Part shown: positions 24,118 to 32,495 of the stretch, piece by piece
Position numbering within the stretch: the first letter of the stretch is position 1
Layout of the letters: every line of letters begins with the position of its first letter
Assembly: GCA_029555965.1 (NCBI GenBank)
Contig: JAKQHY010000233.1
Span: forward strand, 1 to 58,046
Direction of reading: 5' to 3'
Length of the DNA stretch: 58,046 bases
Origin: Chloroflexota bacterium
GTDB lineage: Bacteria; Chloroflexota; Anaerolineae; B4-G1; SLSP01
The notes under the pieces: generated by a model
Told to the model about the DNA's origin: nothing
The model's input: only the letters and a program-made list of their open reading frames with translations
Database searches by the model: none
Translations under genes and position numbers: made by a program

Positions 24118-25245
24118 ATGCCTATCATCGAACCTGAATTTATGGAATTGACAAAAGATTTGGACGTAGCAGCTTTCTGGGAAGAAAACGCGCAATGCCA
24201 GGCGTTCACCACAGACAAGCCGCGCTGCGCGCTCTCGTTCTCGCCGGACGACCACTGGATTTTTGAATTCGTGGACGTCCCCTCGACGCTGCGCTATTAC
24301 CACGACACGGCGTACCGCAACGCGCTCCACGCCCAGGTCAACGCCATCATGCAGGAATACGTGGGCCGCGCCTTCTTCAACGAGGATTCCTGGGAGAACG
24401 AGCCGCGCCGCATCGAAAACCTCTTCGACTGCGTCTTCACCTACCACGAAGGCGGCACGCCCTGGCTCACCGCCGTCAACGAGGGCGACGGGCCAGACGA
24501 CGTCGCCGCGTTCACCCGCATCCTCGACAAGGCCGAGGCCACCGACATCCGCGCGTGGGCCTTGCCTGCGCCATTTCTGGCGGAATGGGAAGCCCGCAAA
24601 ACCGCCGGCAAGCCCCTGCCCTGGCTCGGCACAGGCAGCCGCGGCCCGGCAACGATCATGACCTCCATCCTCAAGCCGGAGACCGTCTTCTACTGGATTT
24701 ACGACCACCCAGACATGATGCATCGCTTCCGCGATCTCCTGGCGGAAAAGATGGTCGAGTTCAACACATTCCTGCGCGAGTTCAGCGGCAACACCGGCAA
24801 AGGCTGGTGGATCACGGACGACAACTGCGCGCTCTTCAACAAGAAGCTCTACCGCGAATACTGCTTCCCCGTCTTGCAGCGCGTCCTCGAAGCCATGGCG
24901 CCCGTCCCCGCCCGCCGCTACCAACACTCCGACAGCGCGATGGGCCACTTGCTGGAAATGCAGTACGAGCTGGGCATCCGCGCCGTCAACTACGGCCCCA
25001 CCGTGGACGCCGGCCTCATCCGCGCCAAAATGCCCGACGCCATCATCCACGGCCAGCTCCCGCCCATGCTCCTGCGCAACGGCAGCCCAGAAGAAATCCG
25101 CCAGCACGTCATCAGCAACTTCGAGAAGGCCGGCGCCACCGGCGGCCTCGAAATCACCACCGCCGGCTCCACCCCCGCCGGCGTCGGCGTGGGCCGCATG
25201 CGCTGGCTGATGAAAGTCGTACAGGAAAACTGCCGCTATTCGTAA
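24118..25245 (+). CDS. URO-D superfamily protein, second of three
   Basis: A 375-residue member of the uroporphyrinogen decarboxylase superfamily. The recognisable part is C-terminal: YQHSDSAMGHLLEMQYELG, VNYGPTVDAGLIRAKMPDA, HGQLPPMLLRNGSPEEI and TAGSTPAGVGVGRMRWLM, matching the barrel end of cobamide-dependent-methyltransferase-type URO-D proteins. The start is ATG 24118 at the end of the repeat cassette; an in-frame upstream ATG would translate the cassette. The final Tyr-Ser and the TAA belong to the next repeat array. Confidence 0.8.
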   Translation: MPIIEPEFMELTKDLDVAAFWEENAQCQAFTTDKPRCALSFSPDDHWIFEFVDVPSTLRYYHDTAYRNALHAQVNAIMQEYVGRAFFNEDSWENEPRRIENLFDCVFTYHEGGTPWLTAVNEGDGPDDVAAFTRILDKAEATDIRAWALPAPFLAEWEARKTAGKPLPWLGTGSRGPATIMTSILKPETVFYWIYDHPDMMHRFRDLLAEKMVEFNTFLREFSGNTGKGWWITDDNCALFNKKLYREYCFPVLQRVLEAMAPVPARRYQHSDSAMGHLLEMQYELGIRAVNYGPTVDAGLIRAKMPDAIIHGQLPPMLLRNGSPEEIRQHVISNFEKAGATGGLEITTAGSTPAGVGVGRMRWLMKVVQENCRYS

Positions 25246-25280
25246 TCCGTAGTTCGTAGTCCGTAGTCCATAGTCCGTTT
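25238..25280. repeat. CGTAGTC heptamer array
   Basis: Tandem 7-nt units: TCGTAATCCGTAGTTCGTAG, then TCCGTAGTCCATAGTCCG. The array supplies the stop codon of the preceding gene. No inverse arm is seen. The next 85 bases to 25367 show only a GGAGG placed rather far (17 bases) from the next ATG. Confidence 0.75.
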
Positions 25281-25367
25281 GGGTGCCTGCTTCCCAAGTA
25301 GGGGCCACATCCTGGATACCTTACGGAATACGCCATCACACTCACGGAGGCTTACAAAGAACCGTCT

Positions 25368-26435
25368 ATGTCTATCAACGTCCGCTTTACCGATGCCGAT
25401 TGGGAACGCATCGCCCGCGATTGGAACGCCTGGTGGGCCGGGGAACTGGAACGCCCGCTGGTGGTGCTGGAAACCGTTGACCCGGTCGAGGCCGATTGGT
25501 CGCAGTTCACCAAGTACGGCCTGGACACGCCCGTTGAGCAGATTCTCGACAACTGGGAGCGCATCCTCAACGCCGCGTATTGGCTCGGCGACGCCTACCC
25601 CAAGTGGTGGGTCAACTTCGGCCCTGGCGTCATGGCCGCCTTTCTCGGCTCGCGCGTCTCGTGGACGCCCGACACGAGCTGGTTCTGGCCGCTGGAAGGC
25701 GTCGAACGCCTGGAAGACATCCACCTGAGCTATGATCCTGACAATCCCTGGCTGCGCCGTGTGCTGGACGTGACCCGGCAAGCCGTGGATCGCTGGGGCG
25801 ACCAGGTGCTCGTCGGCATTACCGACATCGGCGGCAACCTGGACATCCTCGCCAGCCTGCGCGGCTCCGAGAAGCTGCTCTTCGACCTGACCGACGCGCC
25901 AGACGAAGTAGAGCGGTTGGTACACGAGATCACGCCGCTATGGCTGCGCTACTACGACGAGTTCTACGCCATCACCAGCGCCGCCGGGCGCGGGAACGCC
26001 TGCTGGGGGCCGTGCTGGTCGCCGGGCAAAGGCTATATGCTGCAATGCGACTTCTCCTACATGATCTCGCCGCGCATGGTCAAGCGCTTCGTCCTGCCCG
26101 ATCTGGTCGCGTGCTGCGATCACCTGGACTACGGTTTCTATCACCTGGACGGCAAGGGCGAGATTCCGCACCTCGACGCCCTGCTCAGCATCGAGCGGCT
26201 GCGCGGCATCCAATGGCAGCCCGGCGACGGCCAACCGCTCGCCGATGGCTGGCTGCCGCTGCTCAAGCGCATCCGCGACGGCGGCAAGCTCTGCCAGGTC
26301 TACGTGGATCGCCAAGGCGCGTTCACCATCCAGAAAGAGCTGGGCGGCCAAGGCTTCCTCTTCCACATCGTCGAGATGCTCACGCCGGAAGAGGGAGAAG
26401 CGTTCTTGCAGGAACTGCATGGGAATTGTCATTAG
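25368..26435 (+). CDS. URO-D superfamily protein, third of three
   Basis: A 355-residue protein of the URO-D/cobamide methyltransferase superfamily, of the branch that starts with a domain like WERIARDWNAWWAGELERPLV. Further family segments are ITDIGGNLDILASLRGSEKL, CDFSYMISPRMVKRFVLPDL, then FYHLDGKGEIPHLDALLSI and GIQWQPGDGQPLADGWLPL. It follows the second URO-D-like gene by about 120 bases and precedes a sugar-type dehydrogenase, suggesting a shared catabolic role. The substrate is unknown. The GGAGG is 17 bases from the ATG, a poor spacing, so initiation may depend on other features. Confidence 0.8.
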   Translation: MSINVRFTDADWERIARDWNAWWAGELERPLVVLETVDPVEADWSQFTKYGLDTPVEQILDNWERILNAAYWLGDAYPKWWVNFGPGVMAAFLGSRVSWTPDTSWFWPLEGVERLEDIHLSYDPDNPWLRRVLDVTRQAVDRWGDQVLVGITDIGGNLDILASLRGSEKLLFDLTDAPDEVERLVHEITPLWLRYYDEFYAITSAAGRGNACWGPCWSPGKGYMLQCDFSYMISPRMVKRFVLPDLVACCDHLDYGFYHLDGKGEIPHLDALLSIERLRGIQWQPGDGQPLADGWLPLLKRIRDGGKLCQVYVDRQGAFTIQKELGGQGFLFHIVEMLTPEEGEAFLQELHGNCH

Positions 26436-26492
26436 GGATTGGGGATTGGGGATTGGGGATTGGGCTGTCCCAATCCCTAATCCCCAATCCCC
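26432..26492. repeat. GGGGATT / AATCCCC inverted heptamer array
   Basis: Left arm (26432-26464) TAGGGATTGGGGATTGGGG repeated, loop CTGT, right arm CCCAATCCCTAATCCCCAAT to 26492. The TAG stop of the preceding gene is the first unit. The unit equals the heptamer of cyanobacterial STRR1-type repeats as I remember them. Confidence 0.88.
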
Positions 26493-26533
26493 ATTCACTA
26501 CTAACGACTAACAAACTTAATTTGGAGGACTCC

Positions 26534-28300
26534 ATGACTGACAAACTCACCGCTTACCGCCGCGCCGACGCCCCACTGCCCGCCGTCAATCGCCTTTGGC
26601 CGCTCTACGGCGCGGGGTTTGACAACTTCGGCGTGGACGACAAGCCCATCACTGTCCCCATGCCGACCTACGGCCCGGACGAGTTGCTCGTCCGTCACGA
26701 CGCCTGCGGGCACTGCTTTTCCGACATCAAGGTAATCCACGCCGGGCAAGACCACCCCCGCATCCACCGCAACATGCGCGATAAGCCCGTGGTGCTCGGC
26801 CACGAGGTCAGCATCACCGTCGTCGGCGTCGGGGAGGCGTTGCGCGACCAGTACCAGGTTGGCGACCGCTTCATCGTCCAGGCGGACATTTTTTACCACG
26901 GGCAGAACTGCTCCTACGGCTACGAAATCGAGGGCGGACTTTCGGAATACACGGTCATTGACCAGCGCGTGCTCAACGGCGATCAAGGCAACTACCTCAT
27001 CCCCATCCAGAAAGCCGAGACGGGTTACGCCGAGGCTGCGCTGACCGAGCCGTGGGCCTGCGTCATCGCCGCGTACCAACTGCGCTACCGCACCGCGCCG
27101 CGCGCCAACGGAACGATGTGGATGATCGGAACCTCTGACGCCAAAACGATGTACAGCTTCAGCCAGGGCTTTGACGAAACTTCGCACCCCGCCAAACTGC
27201 TGTTGACGAAGGTGCCCGCCGGGTTTGCCGTGTGGCTGCGGGAACGCGCGGCGCGCCTGGGTGTGGAAGTGGTGGACGTCCCCGAACTGCCTGATCCGGC
27301 CGCCATCGAGACGGACGACGCGCCCGTGTCTCCGGCGGCAGATAGCGGCGGCAGCGGCAAGGGCGTGGACGACATCATCCTGCTGGGAGCCGACCCCGAT
27401 CTGATCGAGCGCGCCAGCCCCAATCTGGCGAGCTACGGCGTTATGGCGATCATTGCCGATGCCCCTATGTCTCGTCCGGTCAAGGTGGACGTGGGCCGTA
27501 TCCACTACAACCGCTGGCTCTACGTCGGCACATGCGAGACGGACATCGCCGCGGCTTACCGCGATGTGCCCACGCGCGCTGCGCTCAAACCCGGCGGGCG
27601 GGCGTGGTTCGTCGGCGCGGGCGGCCCGATGGGGCGGATGCACGTCCAGGCGGCCATCCAATCCGCGACCAGCCCGGCCATTATCGTCTGCACCGACGTC
27701 AGCGACGCGCGGCTCGACGATCTCCACACCAGCTTCAGTTTGGAAGCCCGACGCAAGGGCGTGACGTTCATCTGCCTCAATCCGACGAACAAAGATGCTT
27801 ACGCCGCCGCGATGGCGGGATTCAAAGAGACCGGTTTTGATGACATCCTCGTGCTGGCCCCCGTCGCGCCGGTCATCAGCGACGCCGCGACGTACCTGGC
27901 CGACCAGGGTGTGATGAACATCTTCGCCGGCGTGCCGCGCGGCCAATCCGCGGAGATTGACTTGAGCGACGCCTATCTCAAGCAGGCGCGCGTCATCGGC
28001 CATTCCGCGTCCACCATCGAGAACATGCGCTTTATGCTGGAACAGGCCGAAACGGGCCAGCTCTCGCCCAACCGCTCCGTCGCGGCCATCGGCTCGCTGG
28101 AGGCCGCGTACGATGGCCTCAAGGCGGTGGACGAGACGTGCTTCCCCGGCAAGATTGTCATCTATCCGCACATCAAGCCGCTGCCGCTCACCGCCCTGAC
28201 CGACCTGAAAGACATGCTGCCCACCGTCGCCGCCAAGCTCAAGGATGGGCGCGAGTGGACGACCGAGGCGGAGGCCGAACTGTTGCGGACAATGCTTTAA
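26534..28300 (+). CDS. Zinc-binding dehydrogenase, L-sorbose 1-phosphate reductase-like
   Basis: A 588-residue oxidoreductase longer than normal medium-chain dehydrogenases. The N-terminal GroES-like part has DACGHCFSDIKVIHAGQDHP and PVVLGHEVSITVVGVGE, the zinc region. The middle has an inserted region and the dinucleotide segment GGRAWFVGAGGPMGRMHVQA at about 355-375. The layout resembles SorE-type L-sorbose 1-phosphate reductases. An Asp/Gly/Ser-rich loop occurs around 255-275. ATG 26534 with GGAGG at 26524-26528 is the start; the frame is open upstream through the preceding gene, but this has no coding meaning. The substrate assignment is tentative. Confidence 0.82.
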   Translation: MTDKLTAYRRADAPLPAVNRLWPLYGAGFDNFGVDDKPITVPMPTYGPDELLVRHDACGHCFSDIKVIHAGQDHPRIHRNMRDKPVVLGHEVSITVVGVGEALRDQYQVGDRFIVQADIFYHGQNCSYGYEIEGGLSEYTVIDQRVLNGDQGNYLIPIQKAETGYAEAALTEPWACVIAAYQLRYRTAPRANGTMWMIGTSDAKTMYSFSQGFDETSHPAKLLLTKVPAGFAVWLRERAARLGVEVVDVPELPDPAAIETDDAPVSPAADSGGSGKGVDDIILLGADPDLIERASPNLASYGVMAIIADAPMSRPVKVDVGRIHYNRWLYVGTCETDIAAAYRDVPTRAALKPGGRAWFVGAGGPMGRMHVQAAIQSATSPAIIVCTDVSDARLDDLHTSFSLEARRKGVTFICLNPTNKDAYAAAMAGFKETGFDDILVLAPVAPVISDAATYLADQGVMNIFAGVPRGQSAEIDLSDAYLKQARVIGHSASTIENMRFMLEQAETGQLSPNRSVAAIGSLEAAYDGLKAVDETCFPGKIVIYPHIKPLPLTALTDLKDMLPTVAAKLKDGREWTTEAEAELLRTML

Positions 28301-28389
28301 AGCCTTCTGGCAATTTTTCGTTTTTAGGCTATGCTTGGAAGTGAGGCATCCCTGAATTCCACATCTTTAGACATACGAAACCAGATCAA

Positions 28390-29409
28390 ATGAACATTCC
28401 GTCAGAAGCCCAAGTAACGCAAGACCCACTTGCGGAAATCGCTGCCTTGCGCACCAAAATAGAATCCCTGGAACGCGAAATTCGGGATCAGCAAGTGTTG
28501 CTAGAATCTTTGGCAGAACACTCGGATTCTCTGCAAGCTGAATTGCTGGATTTTAATTTACAGTTAGAGCAACGAGTGGCCGAGCGCACGGCCGAATTAC
28601 AAACGGCTTATCAGGTCCTGGAGAAAATGAATGAAAACAAATCGGTTTTCATTGACCTGATAGCGCACGAATTGCGCACCCCGCTGACGGTCATCAAGGG
28701 GCACGCGCAAATGTTACAGTCAATTACCGGCAGCCTCCATAACGAAGTTGTAGACCGGTTTGTTGATGGGCTGGTGAAAGGCGCTGAACGCCTGGAGGCG
28801 CTGGTTAACAGCACGTTGGATGTCGCCAAGATTGAAAATTCCACTCTCAGTCTGACCAAGCGAGCAGTGTACATGTGGGAGCTTTTTGAACCGATTGAGG
28901 CAACCTACCGAAAAGTGTTGGAAGCCCGCGGCTTGAAGCTAACCGTAGACATTGCCAGTTTGCCGCCGACGCTGGCCGACGCCAAACTGCTCTATCGCAC
29001 CTTCGACGAGTTGATCAGCAACGCCGTCAAATATACGCCCGACGGCGGCCAAATCACAGTGACGGGCGACATTTACGCAACCGAGACGGAAGATGCCACG
29101 AGCGATTCCTTTTTGCACATCAGTGTTGCCGATACCGGCATTGGCATTGCCCCCGATCATCACCAACTGATTTTCGAGAAATTCTATCAATTGGGCAAAG
29201 TCGAGGTCCATTCTTCAAGCCGCACCAACTACAGAGGCGGCGGGCCAGGATTGGGACTGGCCGTGGCCCGCGGTGTCATTGAGGCGCACAAGGGGCGCAT
29301 CTGGGCCGAAAGTCCTGGATTCAACGAGCAAACCTTCCCCGGCAGCACATTTCACGTTCTACTGCCGCTGCTCACATGGGAACTCGACAAACAAAAGAAA
29401 CAGGAATAA
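28390..29409 (+). CDS. Orphan histidine kinase without sensor domain
   Basis: A 339-residue soluble-looking kinase. Residues about 15-80 are a coiled coil (ALRTKIESLEREIRDQQVLL and LEQRVAERTAELQTAYQVLE). HisKA follows with H93 in DLIAHELRTPLTVIKGH. The HATPase is complete: LISNAVKYTPDGG, VADTGIGIAPDHHQ and RGGGPGLGLAVARGVIEAHKG. The C-terminal third closely resembles the end of the 2028-residue kinase at 47039-53125. No response regulator is adjacent. The TAA overlaps an ATG of the following pseudogene by one base. Confidence 0.92.
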   Translation: MNIPSEAQVTQDPLAEIAALRTKIESLEREIRDQQVLLESLAEHSDSLQAELLDFNLQLEQRVAERTAELQTAYQVLEKMNENKSVFIDLIAHELRTPLTVIKGHAQMLQSITGSLHNEVVDRFVDGLVKGAERLEALVNSTLDVAKIENSTLSLTKRAVYMWELFEPIEATYRKVLEARGLKLTVDIASLPPTLADAKLLYRTFDELISNAVKYTPDGGQITVTGDIYATETEDATSDSFLHISVADTGIGIAPDHHQLIFEKFYQLGKVEVHSSSRTNYRGGGPGLGLAVARGVIEAHKGRIWAESPGFNEQTFPGSTFHVLLPLLTWELDKQKKQE

Positions 29410-29996
29410 TGCCGGCGCCTCCCCCCCGGCTCACCTCCGAACCTGGCTCGTATGCCCGCGCGACCATCGCCGCGCACAGACCCGAAATCATCCGCCGCGT
29501 GCTGGCTGCCCCCCTAACCGCACACACCACCCCCATCACCGACGCTGGCGTCAACTTCCCCAACAAGCCCTACCTCGTCTTACGCACGCACGTCGTCGCC
29601 GCCGACCTGAATCTGGAAGGCGTGCAGCAGACCGCCGCCGCGATCATTGCGCAGGCCGGACGCCGCGCGCGCACCGTTCAAGTGGACGTCACCGACGAAG
29701 CGCGGGGCGCCGCAATGGTGGATTACACCATCGCCGAGTTTGGCCGGCTGTACATCGTGGTCTCCAACGCCGGCGTCCTCATTTCCGGGCCGGCGGACGA
29801 ATTTGACGCCAGAAAATGGCAACTCGTCATCGCCGTCAACCTCATCGGCTACTTCCTGGTCGCCAAACACGCCATCCGCGTGATGAAGCCGCAGCGCAAC
29901 GGCGGCACCTACGACAACGTGTGCGACGGCATCGTTTTCCTCGCGTCGGGTCTGACGCCGACTGGTAAACCGGTGAAAATTCCCCACAACCAATAA
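29409..29996 (+). pseudogene. Decayed short-chain dehydrogenase (internal deletions)
   Basis: The frame of about 195 residues contains the middle of an SDR: VVAADLNLEGVQQTAAAI, VQVDVTDEARGAAMVDYTI, LYIVVSNAGVLISGPADEF and VNLIGYFLVAKHAIRVMKP. It lacks the N-terminal TGxxxGxG cofactor motif, replaced by an unrelated 55-residue segment, and lacks the catalytic Ser-Tyr-Lys region, jumping from the NGG after the fifth helix to CDGIVFLASG near the normal C-terminus. An enzyme missing both sites cannot work as an SDR, so in-frame or compensating deletions are inferred. A translated but repurposed fragment cannot be excluded. Confidence 0.65.
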
Positions 29997-30011
29997 AACA
30001 AGACTTGATCA

Positions 30012-30049
30012 ACAAGCGCGACTTGATACCACCATCAAGCCGCGCTTGT
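30012..30049 (+). terminator. Hairpin after the SDR pseudogene
   Basis: ACAAGCGCGACTTGAT (30012-30027), six-base loop, ATCAAGCCGCGCTTGT (30034-30049). The 16-bp stem has one G-T type mismatch. There is no strong U-run. Confidence 0.6.
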
Positions 30050-30313
30050 CTGTGGCGCTTTGGGAATTGACGCGAGCACTCCCCGATTCCCCAAAAACTG
30101 GATATTCTCAGCAATTTCTTAGAGGATTTTCAGACTATTTCGCTATGATCATCATGCCACGCAGGAAAGGGCATAACAAAAAAGGATAAAACAAGACCAA
30201 CCAGAAAGGAGGTGGCAAAACGACCGATACTCTATGAAAGAATAGCCATACAGAATTGGAATAGCCCTACCAGGGCAAATGCTAGATAAAACACTACCAG
30301 GAGGTATAAGAGA
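30050..30313 (+). other. Leader region with unused ribosome-binding site
   Basis: This A/T-richer stretch holds no gene of normal size. AAAGGAGGT at 30205-30213 is a near-perfect Shine-Dalgarno with no credible gene: the nearest ATG (30234) opens a three-codon frame. A second AGGAGGT (30299-30305) serves the next gene. A leader peptide or a decayed gene start are possible. Confidence 0.4.
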
Positions 30314-31342
30314 TTGAAGACAAAGAAACGACTATGGATACCCTTGTTGAGTAGTTTGACCCTACTCGCCGCTATCGCCAGCCTATGGTGGTTCGGCCAT
30401 GCTAACACGGTTAGTGCAGCGGAAGACTTGAAAACCATCACGCAATCCACCACCAACCCCGGCTTGCTGGGGACTGGCTATCTCAATCACGGCGGCGGCC
30501 CCGGCTTCAAGGGCGGCGACATTGACTACGGACAACTGCTGGCCGACGCGCTCGGCATCACCGTGGAAGAACTCGAAACCGCCACTCAGACCGCCCGCGA
30601 TGCCGCGTTGGATCAGGCCGTGGCACAGGGTCTCATCACCGAAGATCAGGCCAACCAGATGAAGGTCTGGGGCGGCAATCGCGGCGGCATCCGTTTAGGC
30701 CGCGGCAACAAGGACGTGGCCGAAGCGAATACCATTGACGAACAGGCCCTGCTAGCGGACGCGCTCGGCATCACCGTGGAGCAACTCCAGGCCGCGCGCG
30801 AGACGGCAAATCAGGTCGCTATTGCCCAGGCTGTGGAACAAGGTCTCATCACCCAGGAAGAGGCTGACGCTATGCAGGCGCGCAAGGCCGTGAAGAGCTA
30901 TCTCGACCGCGATGCGCTGTTGGCAAAGGCCCTGGGGATGACGACGGAGGAATTGCAAGCGGCCTACGCTGAAGGCAAGACCCTGACCGATCTGATGACC
31001 GCGAAAGGGCTGGACGCCGCAACGGTGCGGGAGAAGCTGCAAGCAACTTACTCTGAAGCTCTCGCCCAGGCAGTCACGGATGGCGTCATCACCCAGGAAC
31101 AGGCCGACGCGATGAAGAGCGAAAGGCGCGGCTTCGGGCTGATGCCGGGCGGGATGCCCGGCAACCGTGGGCCGGGTGGCCGGATGGGGCCGGACGGACA
31201 CGGCGGCTTCCGTGGACGCGACGGAAATGGGCAACACTGCCCCTGCGCGCCGGACACCGACACGAACACCGACGACAACACGACCGGCTCCGGCTGGCGT
31301 GCGCCGAACCGCACCATCACCGAACCGGGGACGGATGCATAG
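30314..31342 (+). CDS. Secreted DUF2680-like repeat protein
   Basis: A 342-residue exported protein. A basic start (KTKKRLW) and hydrophobic segment ending at VSAAED form a signal peptide. Three repeats of the type LLADALGITVEELETA ... AVAQGLITEDQANQM follow (about 70-120, 140-190, and a longer one 195-265), a pattern of DUF2680/YckD-like proteins. The tail is Gly/Met/Arg-rich (FGLMPGGMPGNRGPGGRMGP) and then Asp/Thr-rich (DTDTNTDDNTTG), possibly metal binding. The start is TTG 30314 because AGGAGGT lies at 30299-30305. The function is unknown. A clean terminator follows. Confidence 0.78.
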   Translation: MKTKKRLWIPLLSSLTLLAAIASLWWFGHANTVSAAEDLKTITQSTTNPGLLGTGYLNHGGGPGFKGGDIDYGQLLADALGITVEELETATQTARDAALDQAVAQGLITEDQANQMKVWGGNRGGIRLGRGNKDVAEANTIDEQALLADALGITVEQLQAARETANQVAIAQAVEQGLITQEEADAMQARKAVKSYLDRDALLAKALGMTTEELQAAYAEGKTLTDLMTAKGLDAATVREKLQATYSEALAQAVTDGVITQEQADAMKSERRGFGLMPGGMPGNRGPGGRMGPDGHGGFRGRDGNGQHCPCAPDTDTNTDDNTTGSGWRAPNRTITEPGTDA

Positions 31343-31356
31343 CAGGGATCTCCTCC

Positions 31357-31395
31357 AAACATCCCGGAAGCTAAAGGAGAGCTTCCGGGATGTTT
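31357..31395 (+). terminator. Intrinsic terminator after the DUF2680-like gene
   Basis: Perfect 16-bp stem AAACATCCCGGAAGCT (31357-31372) and AGCTTCCGGGATGTTT (31380-31395) with a seven-base loop, followed by TGATGTTTTC. It could also serve the convergent TetR operon. Confidence 0.8.
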
Positions 31396-31447
31396 GATGT
31401 TTTCAAAGATATAGGGCGTAAGTCCTGAACACAAGAAGGACGAGGCG

Positions 31448-32038
31448 CTACAACGCACTGAGCAGCAATTCCGTCCCATACAACATCTGCGCTTCCAAGT
31501 CCACCCGCTCCGGCGCAAAAGCCCACAGCAGCAGCGTCCCTTCGAGCATTGCACCCAGGGCGATGGCGACTTTTTCGGCGTCCACAGCGCGCAGTTCGCC
31601 GCTCGCCACGCCCTGCCCGATCACCGGCGCGAGGATGGCGATGAATTCCGCCACAAACTCCCCCAACACCTCGCGGGCGGCAGACTTGCGCAGGCCCATC
31701 GCGTAGAACTCGTAAAGCAACGGCAGCAAAGGCTGCATCCGGCGCAGTTCGGCTACAAGCCGGGCCGCAAACTGGCGCAATTGCTCCTTGACCGCGCCCT
31801 CGCCCGTGTCTGGGACGCGAAAGCCGTGCAGCATAGACGCAAACAGCCGCCGCATGATCACCCCGATCAGCACGTCTTTGGTCTTGAAGTACAAATACAA
31901 CGTCGCCTTGCTCAGCCCGGCCTCCGCCCCAATATCCTCCATGCGCGCCTTTTCCACGCCATGCTCGGCGAAGACTTTGAGGGCGGCTTCGATGATTTGT
32001 TCGGTACGTTCTTCACTCACATCTGGTTTTGGGGACAT
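31448..32038 (-). CDS. TetR-family transcriptional regulator
   Basis: A 196-residue repressor-type regulator. The N-terminal helix-turn-helix is clear: RTEQIIEAALKVFAEHGVEK, then MEDIGAEAGLSKATLYLYFK. The C-terminal ligand domain is diverse, so the inducer is unknown. GGAGG lies eight bases before the ATG. It is the last gene of a minus-strand run of five genes beginning at 34380; the palindrome at 34425-34438 upstream of that run is a plausible operator, giving autoregulation of the run and the divergent gene at 34586 (inference). Confidence 0.93.
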   Translation of the reverse strand: MSPKPDVSEERTEQIIEAALKVFAEHGVEKARMEDIGAEAGLSKATLYLYFKTKDVLIGVIMRRLFASMLHGFRVPDTGEGAVKEQLRQFAARLVAELRRMQPLLPLLYEFYAMGLRKSAAREVLGEFVAEFIAILAPVIGQGVASGELRAVDAEKVAIALGAMLEGTLLLWAFAPERVDLEAQMLYGTELLLSAL

Positions 32039-32075
32039 AAACTAACCTCCGGCAGAGAATAAATTCACAACATTC

Positions 32076-32495
32076 TTATAGGGTCTGATTCCCAAAGCGT
32101 CCTTTGAGCAGCAGGAAGAGAATCAGCCCATCCAGCGGCATCTCCAGAGCGGTCAATCCGGCGGCAGGCATCAGGAACGGTATCCACAGGATCGTGACGC
32201 CGCAGACGATGATCGCCGTCCAAAATCCCCATACCCGCTCGCGGAACAATCCCCAGGCGGAAAGGCCGCGCATCATAGTGAAGAAAAGGAACACCGGGAA
32301 CATCGCCAACGGTTGGGAAGCCAGCAGCGTATTGAACTCGGCGAAGGCCAGCCGGGGATAGAAGTTACCGATCACGCCGAAGTGCATCAACAGCAACGTG
32401 ACGCAGTCGGTGACTTCGATGAGGGTGTAGATCGCCAGCAGTACGGCGACGGCGCGGATCAGACGCCGGTTAGAGGTCGGCGTTTCCTGATTCAT
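32076..32495 (-). CDS. Four-helix membrane protein, function unknown
   Basis: A 139-residue integral membrane protein with four predicted helices (AVAVLLAIYTLIEV, a pair around LAMFPVFLFFTMM, WTAIIVCGVTILWIPFLM, and LPLDG-LILFLLL-like at the end). I do not recognise the family. The start is ATG 32495, which overlaps the stop of the ICMT-like gene by four bases (ATGA), indicating translational coupling; a longer frame upstream would be antisense-like sequence over that gene. It sits 37 bases before the TetR gene. Confidence 0.75.
   Translation of the reverse strand: MNQETPTSNRRLIRAVAVLLAIYTLIEVTDCVTLLLMHFGVIGNFYPRLAFAEFNTLLASQPLAMFPVFLFFTMMRGLSAWGLFRERVWGFWTAIIVCGVTILWIPFLMPAAGLTALEMPLDGLILFLLLKGRFGNQTL

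Noticed and set aside
23845..25308. Minus-strand open frame opposite the second URO-D-like gene
   Set aside because: Runs through the repeat cassette and neighbouring gene ends; no recognisable domain.
25940..26533. N-terminal extension of the SorE-like dehydrogenase
   Set aside because: The frame is open through the previous gene and the GGGGATT array, but GGAGG and ATG at 26534 match the family start.
26501..28171. Minus-strand open frame of over 500 codons opposite the SorE-like dehydrogenase
   Set aside because: Composition is Arg/His/Ala/Gly-rich as in GC-driven shadow frames; the plus-strand gene has zinc and Rossmann motifs and a good ribosome-binding site.
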